Assembly: GCA_015350385.1 (NCBI GenBank) | Contig: WNKI01000002.1 | Span: 9,143,426-9,207,425 of the forward strand | Reading direction: 5' to 3' | DNA: 64,000 nt | Source of the DNA: Aculops lycopersici | Taxonomy: Eukaryota > Arthropoda > Arachnida > Trombidiformes > Eriophyidae | In this document: positions 58,423 through 64,000 of the stretch, piece after piece | How the letters are laid out: the number at the start of each line of letters is the position of its first letter | How positions within the stretch are numbered: position 1 is the stretch's first letter | Position numbers and translations under genes: made by a program | The notes under the pieces: model-generated | The model's input: the letters and a program-made list of their open reading frames with translations, nothing else | The model's database searches: none | Told to the model about the DNA's origin: nothing

Positions 58423-58452
<30 letters not shown>
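58420..58452. repeat. (CAG)n microsatellite
   Basis: Trinucleotide run in receptor intron 2, outside any supported coding frame. Confidence 0.9.
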
Positions 58453-58453
<1 letters not shown>

Positions 58454-60353
58454 TCCCATTCAAGCTATTTTCTGTGGATGTGGGACGAAGAAGGGAGCTT
58501 AGTGTCTGTGGCCGATGGTCGAGAGTCGCAGCTAAACGGAGGAAAAGAATGCAGCACCAATAGAATTGCTAACACGCACACAATGGCGAGACATGGAAGC
58601 GTGGTCTTGGCAACTTCCTCTCAAAGTCTCGCCGCTGCTCGTGGTTGTCCTCCAAGAGTGCACTGTCGCCGTTTGTCGCCTCGTTTCGCTATGTTGCGTT
58701 TCGCGGCCAACCACGACCACAAGAAACAACCGCAAGAAACGCGCAGGGCGAGAGGAGTCGTTAGTCTTCACGCCAACCACTTTAGCTTAGGAGTGCGAGC
58801 GGAAGGGGAAGCGCGGGGCTCTTCTTGTGGCAGTTTCTGGTGCAACATTGAGGCGGAGGAATTCCTAAATAAGTAATCAGGGCCAGCGAGACGAAAGTTG
58901 GCGGCCAAATTGGCGCAGCCTTCCATGGCTCAAGTGAGACCACCAAAGCGATTGGCTAGCCGCTCAACAGCCCGGAATTCTGCCCACCGACCACTTGTCA
59001 CTCTCCGTCCAGCAAGCTAATTCATCAGCGCAACGTGTCGCTGGTTAGTTGCGCTGCCTACCACTTTGTTGGCCGCAAACTTGAAGAAGAGTCAGCCAGC
59101 AACTCGGAGGTCGTTGTCTCGCTGGTTGCTGGTTTTCGGTTCCACGAGGAACCAACAAACTGCGTGATTGTGGGTGCGAGCAAAATTTAAAACCGAACAA
59201 ACTACGTTGCCTTACGTTGGGCCTTGCTATCTCTCGGCGAAACAAGACGAAACTGTGGCGCAACGGGGCGAGCTGATCGATCAATCGAGTCGCTCGAGTT
59301 TTTCAGACTTTAGAAAGAGAAACTTGATCGGTGATTTGCACTCTCTATCAGCCATCGCTCCGTGTGATCGATGGCCGAGTCGGTTGGTCAGCCAGCAGCA
59401 GTGGCACCAGCAATCAGTTCAATCGGCCAACACAACTCAACTCGCTCGGTGGTTGTCGTGACACTTGATGGTGCGGCCCTCGATTGAGTGCTGCGTCACG
59501 AGCAGGCGAAAATCCCCGAATGACAAACCAACGACGGCGACAATGACGAGGTGTTGCCAGTGGCAACATTTTGCCACCAAAGTTGCGATGCAAGCTCTCG
59601 GGCGAGCCCTCGCCGAGTGACGGCTGCGACCGCCACTCGGCGGCTAATTGATGGACGCCAGTTGGCTCAATTCGAGTTAGAGTTTGACCGCGTGCCTCGG
59701 ATTGTCAGCGAGTGCCAATGAGTTTCGACATGAATTCGGTCTCATTCTAAGGATCGTTCCATCGGCTTGATGCTGAGCTTGAAATTTGAACTAAACCGTT
59801 AAAGTATAGAGCGAATGTTTAATTGAAACCGCAAGCGCTTGCGTCCGAATGAATTCAAACGGGCGATTTGTGGCTGATGATCACCGAAATTCAAGCTAAA
59901 ACTCGGGCAAAATTAAACTTGATACCAAATTTAACGGTCTTGTTGGCTTGTTCGTAGATGTAAATCGATAGCCCATAAGTTGGATTCCTCTTGAACCAGG
60001 TGATTTGGTGGCGTTTGGCCGAATTCGGTGCCAACTATTGGTGTAAAAACTCGCTCTTCTGTTGCGGCAAACGAATACAATAAATTCTCCTACTTTGCCA
60101 CGGCGGCCGCTGCTCACATTGGCGCCTGCCTTTTTAGTCTATTAATCATGTTTGCGCCTCCTCCTGAAGTTACATTAAAGAGGAGGATTCATCCAGTCAG
60201 CTAACTCAAGAAGCGAATGAGAGAGGAAGAATAAAATATGTTGCTGCTGTCGTTGGTAGTTTTGTGGAAGCTAAGCGAAGTCTATTTAAGCCAAAAATGA
60301 AAGGAGTTTTCTCTGTTCCAAATCCTCGGCCAGCTAAAACTTACGGCAGAAAA

Positions 60354-60390
60354 GAAGAAGAAGAAGAAGAAAAAGAAAAAGAAGAAAAAG
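60354..60390. repeat. (AAG)n microsatellite
   Basis: Purine-only run in receptor intron 2. Confidence 0.85.
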
Positions 60391-62254
60391 AAGTGGTAGT
60401 TGTATCAAATGTTCATATTTTAGTCTAATTTCTCACCTTTACCTTCATTCACTTTGGTCGAAGCTTGGAGAGAAAAGGCAATGGGTGCGCGTTGCTTCGA
60501 AATCAAACCTTTCCAGTGGAGTATCTGGAGCCACAAGTTGCCGACAACAAGTAGTAATTGGTCACGGTGTCGCCGTTAGTTCATGTTTTCTGTTGCCACT
60601 TGCCACTTGCCACTGCTACTGCTCCCACAACTTCTGCTGTTATCACTGCAACTTTGGCCTCATCAGTTAGCTACTTCTAGAATCTGGCGGCAAGCTAGCA
60701 AGAAAATTTACAACAGCAACAAGCTGCGACTCATATCCAGACTCATAGAACCAACGAGTGGCTGTCGCTTGTTGGCCAGACTGGAGATATAATTTATGCC
60801 TCCGAAGGCCAACATAACTGTGGCCACTTAATGCAGTCGCAACGGCGCCGACTTCACAGGTGAGGCGATACTTTTGTAGTAGCCGGCTAGCTAGTGGTTC
60901 AGTTGGCTCCTCTCTGATTTTGGCTAGTAACCAAACGATTGGCTTCAGTTTTTGTTTTTGTGGATCAATTTCAACAAACACACATAAAGAGAGAGAGAGA
61001 GTCGGCTATCGAGGCTGTAAGAAAGGCGGACAAGCTGCGAGATTGCAAATGCTACCGAAGCCAGCTTAGGCAGCGACGATAAGACCAACGCCGCCGAAGA
61101 ATAGACGGACATACAAAAAGACAGACTTGGATAGATGGACTGAATCATCAGACTAGAGCATCGGCAAAAATAGGTAGAGGGGGAGAATAGTTGATTTGGA
61201 AGCTGTGAAAAGATAATTTCTGCGCTCGCTATCTCAATTCTCCCCAGAGTCTTCCAATCCTCTGGTCAGTTCTGCAGCGACGGGCGCAAATGGATGTTGC
61301 GGTTGGCCAGTGCGGTTGGAGCTCTGAGGCTTCACAGGTGGTTGTTGTTGTTGTTATGAAACTTGTGCGCTAGTTCACACTTTTCAAGTTCAACGCGAGC
61401 CACACAACTGATAATGCCTCCCAATTTTATCAGTCTCTTGGCGAGCGCTATCTACTACGACCGCTGCTATCTGCTACCACTAAACTAGACAGAGCTAGTT
61501 GCTCATACCTTTCAAGCTCGTCACATCATCACTGGCGCCCACTCACTCGATGACCAGATTATCATGAGGTGGTTGCCGGCTGGTAACGGTGGCAGCGGTG
61601 GCGACACTGGTGGCGACAGTGGCAGACTAAGGTAGTTAACTGAACTGAGTTTTTCCTTTGCGAACCACCTGTGAAGACTAAATCTTGAAGCGGGAGAGGA
61701 GAGATGTTTTTCTTTTCGCGCAACTGCCGATCGTTTGCATTTCAATTTGTTATCAAGAGACTAACTGAAATTGGTGGGATTGCAATGGCACAGCACACAC
61801 TGAGTCACATGAAATGAAATAAAAAGCTACCTGCTGATCATTGGGCTAAATGATGTGTTGCTCTTTTTGCTCTCTGTGTGTTTGTGTGTGAACTCAAAAA
61901 ACTTATTTCCTCGTTAAATCAAATGCTAGAGAATCTAAATTTTCACCGCTGTGTGAGCGATCAAAATGATAATTTCCAACTTGATGCTGATGAATTTGAA
62001 TTCTCTCACCTGTTTGCTGGCTGGCTGGTTGGCTGGCTGGCTCGCTCGCTTGTCAGGTATACAGATTATGGTTGCTCTTGTGGTGACAACCACCGTGCAA
62101 CCACCAGTCGAGGTGGAGAAGCGCACAAGCGGATATTTGGTTGCTCAAATGATCCAACCAACAGGTGACTTGAATCAAAAGTAAACGAAAGAATTATTCA
62201 AATTTTTTTCTCTCAAAATTAAATAACTCGAGAAAAATTAATATTAACACTTAC

Positions 62255-62681
62255 CTTCGTTCAATTGTGTCAAAACTTGACGACGACATGCAGTTGACCT
62301 TCCAATCTAGTTGGCCGTGGTCATTGCAAATCTGAATCGAGAAGCGGCCGTAATTTGCGCGAATCAATTGGATGCTTTCGCCGCTTTGGCACTCAATTTG
62401 CAATTGTTTCTCTTCGCAGGCATATAGAGTCTTCTTGCCCCTTGAACTTGAGTTGGGGTTACCCGTGTTGCTTGAAACTTGGTGGTTTTGTCTTGCCTCA
62501 TTATTATGATTATTACTATTACTATGACTTGATCCCCCATCCAACGCCAACGCCATCGGCGACTCGTACTGGTCGCTCGCCGACGAAGAGGACGACGTCA
62601 GCTGATCGTCGAGTTCGCCTGATTGATGTTGCGGCGAGTCCGAGACGGCGATCGCTTGGCGCTTGTCGAGTCGACGGTTGG
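62255..62681 (-). CDS. Cirl: Receptor exon 2: linker and first half of the RBL lectin domain
   Basis: Acceptor CACTGAAG after a pyrimidine-rich stretch, phase 1; an alternative in-frame acceptor CAATCAG would start near 62617. Donor AAG/GTAAGT, phase 2. After about 85 polar residues comes YACEEKQLQIEC, then LIRANYGRFSIQICNDHG and WKVNCMS, close to the invertebrate latrophilin RBL domain. This domain binds partner glycoproteins such as teneurins in known family members. Confidence 0.9.
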
Positions 62682-63315
62682 CTTCAGTGTAGTGTGGAGG
62701 TGGAGGTGGATTAGAATTGAGAGAAGTTCGTGATTAGTATATTGTTTTCGATACTTAACAATGTATATTAAATCACAAGTTACAGTGAGTGGCCGCTTCC
62801 GTGCGACCAGCGCAAAAAGGCACGCTACAATTTTTCGTGCTGTTGCCGTTGCCGTTGCCGTTCCTGTTGCATCACTGACAGTAGCAGCGAGAATCAATCA
62901 AAATTGATGCGCTCGTCTTGACAGTCGAGTTGAGTCAAGTTGCTGAGTTCATCTTTTCTTGCCGAAGCTTCGTTCGCCATCCGATATTATGACTGGAGGT
63001 TAATTTTTTTTCCATCTCTTCCTCAGGTAGCCTGACGAGATATAACAAATTAAGTTTGCTTCTGCTAGACAGTAAATTTAACCGACAAGCGCGAGGCGCA
63101 GTGAGTCATAGCTCCACTTTTTTGTTTAAGCTCATCTTTTTTCTCCTTCATCTCGTTGCTTTTTTCTCCTCCTCCTCGTTGATCACGACAAGACAACAGC
63201 AACAATAACCAAGAATGACGACAACTTGAAGGTTGATCTCACACTCTCTTGGTGTGTGCTGTTATATCTCGCATATTGAAACCCAAAAAGACAAGACAAA
63301 GGGCTGGCAACTTAC
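62682..63315 (-). other. Receptor intron 1
   Basis: 634 bp, GTAAGT donor and GAAG acceptor. No gene seen. Confidence 0.7.
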
Positions 63316-63565
63316 CTGAATAATTATCATTCTCTCTCACTAGTCTTGGTAGTCGTAGTTGTTTACTATTTTTTAATATAGTTGCTTGCACATTTGATGA
63401 TGATGATAGTGGTTGCTGAGGTAGAAGATGACGATGATTCTCATCTGATGCTGCTGCTTCTGCTTGCAATGGACTAGTGAGACTCGATAGTGATAGTGAT
63501 AATGTTGATCCAAATAACAATAAAACAATTGGAACCAACATTCTGAGATTTTGTTGGGGCAACAT
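63316..63565 (-). CDS. Cirl: Receptor exon 1: signal peptide and N-terminal linker
   Basis: Start chosen at the ATG at 63565 (context AAAATG), which places a hydrophobic segment (MLVPIVLLLFGSTLSLSLSS) at residues 9-28 as a cleavable signal peptide. The frame stays open upstream to 63814 with other ATGs; using them would give a long polar N-terminus before the hydrophobic stretch, less like a signal peptide. Polar linker follows. Donor CAG/GTAAGT, phase 1, fits exon 2. Confidence 0.75.
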
Positions 63566-64000
63566 TTTGAGTTTCCTTGAAGACTTTTGAGTCTTATCTA
63601 GTGACAACGAGATTCTCTTGTTAATTTCAATTAGTAGATTCTTATTCAATGCCAAGTTTCCCTGCATCTTCCTGCTTCTACTTTCTTCAAATCTGCTCTT
63701 CGTCGTCGAGTCCATCGATCGATTGCTCTCTCTCTCTCTCTCTCTTTCGCTTGTATTTGTGGCGACCGCTACTGCTTGCTCTATTAAATGAATAACATTA
63801 CGACAACCGACCAACTGACTCGCTCTCTGTTACCTGCGTCTCACCTGCAACAACTTTCAGTGTTTAGGCAGGTTGATTAAGTGCAATCAATTAATTAGTA
63901 GAAGGCTTCTGTCTCTCCCTCCAACTCAATCTCTAGTTGTCGCTGTCTGTCTGTCGCTTAAAGTGCTATGCTAATTCGTGCTGTTAATGTTGATGCGCGC
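63566..64000 (-). other. Presumed 5' UTR and upstream region of the receptor
   Basis: It contains a GA/CT run (about 63725-63748) and pyrimidine-rich stretches. Further 5' exons may lie beyond the window. No promoter element can be assigned. Confidence 0.4.

Larger units (their letters stand above)
45163..62254 (-). other. Receptor intron 2 (17.1 kb), host of a nested opposite-strand gene
   Basis: GTAAGT donor at 62254, AAACAG acceptor before 45162. It contains the gene at 48065-51889 on the plus strand. The remainder (45163-48064 and 51946-62254) has simple repeats and many short overlapping ORFs without recognisable content (for example 58235-58876). I found no other gene. Confidence 0.75.

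Noticed and set aside
58235..58876. 213-codon plus-strand ORF in receptor intron 2
   Set aside because: No domain, built partly on a CAG repeat read as poly-Ala, and alternative frames are equally open.
60667..60981. 104-codon minus-strand ORF in receptor intron 2, considered as an extra receptor exon
   Set aside because: No similarity to any receptor module; the RBL domain is already continuous across exons 2 and 3 with matching phase.

Overview
This is animal nuclear DNA. The coding genes carry GT-AG introns, Gln/Asn/Ser-rich low-complexity tracts and long GA, CT and ACGT microsatellites. The main host gene is a latrophilin/Cirl-type adhesion GPCR with lectin, HRM, GAIN, GPS and 7TM modules but no olfactomedin domain, an arrangement known from protostomes. 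An arthropod or another ecdysozoan is my best guess; the species cannot be fixed from the window.

Region 1 (1-21616) is a nest of transposable elements. The outer shell is a Merlin/ISXO2-like DNA transposon with 33-bp terminal inverted repeats at 1-33 and 21584-21616 and a broken transposase. A solo LTR with a CATA target duplication (20842-21043) sits in the transposase. A copia element, 'copia-2' (222-20580, minus strand, 456-bp LTRs, AAAAA target duplication), sits between the transposase and the left end. Copia-2 is itself hit twice. A second, apparently intact copia element, 'copia-1' (259-7695, 251-bp LTRs, GATCT target duplication), lies in its left LTR. A Ty3/gypsy element (8948-18037) lies in its body, with a deletion that removed most of copia-2 pol and most of the gypsy 5' LTR.

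Two elements are unusual. Copia-1 encodes one 1970-aa polyprotein in which Gag, protease, integrase, RT and RNase H are followed, in the same frame, by an Env-like glycoprotein: signal peptide, polybasic cleavage motif, hydrophobic fusion-peptide-like segment, and a C-terminal membrane anchor. Copia-2 keeps a diverged piece of the same Env. The gypsy element has a degenerate RT-linked RNase H plus a second, cellular-type RNase H. In the position usually taken by env it carries a 693-aa ORF on the opposite strand, with a C2H2 finger and weak resemblance to Ulp1-type proteases.

Region 2 (21617-24266) is flanking DNA with no convincing gene.

Region 3 (24267-63565, minus strand) is the Cirl-like receptor. 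I resolve nine coding exons whose splice phases all agree, giving about 2056 aa. Its 7TM domain is diverged, and its three intracellular loops are each enlarged to roughly 100-180 low-complexity residues.

Region 4 is a single-exon gene (48065-51889, plus strand) nested inside the 17-kb second intron of the receptor on the opposite strand. It encodes a 1274-aa Thr/Gln/Asn/Met-rich protein with one hydrophobic segment, which I do not recognise.

Two 20-N assembly gaps lie in receptor introns, both within ACGT palindromic arrays next to GA/CT repeats.
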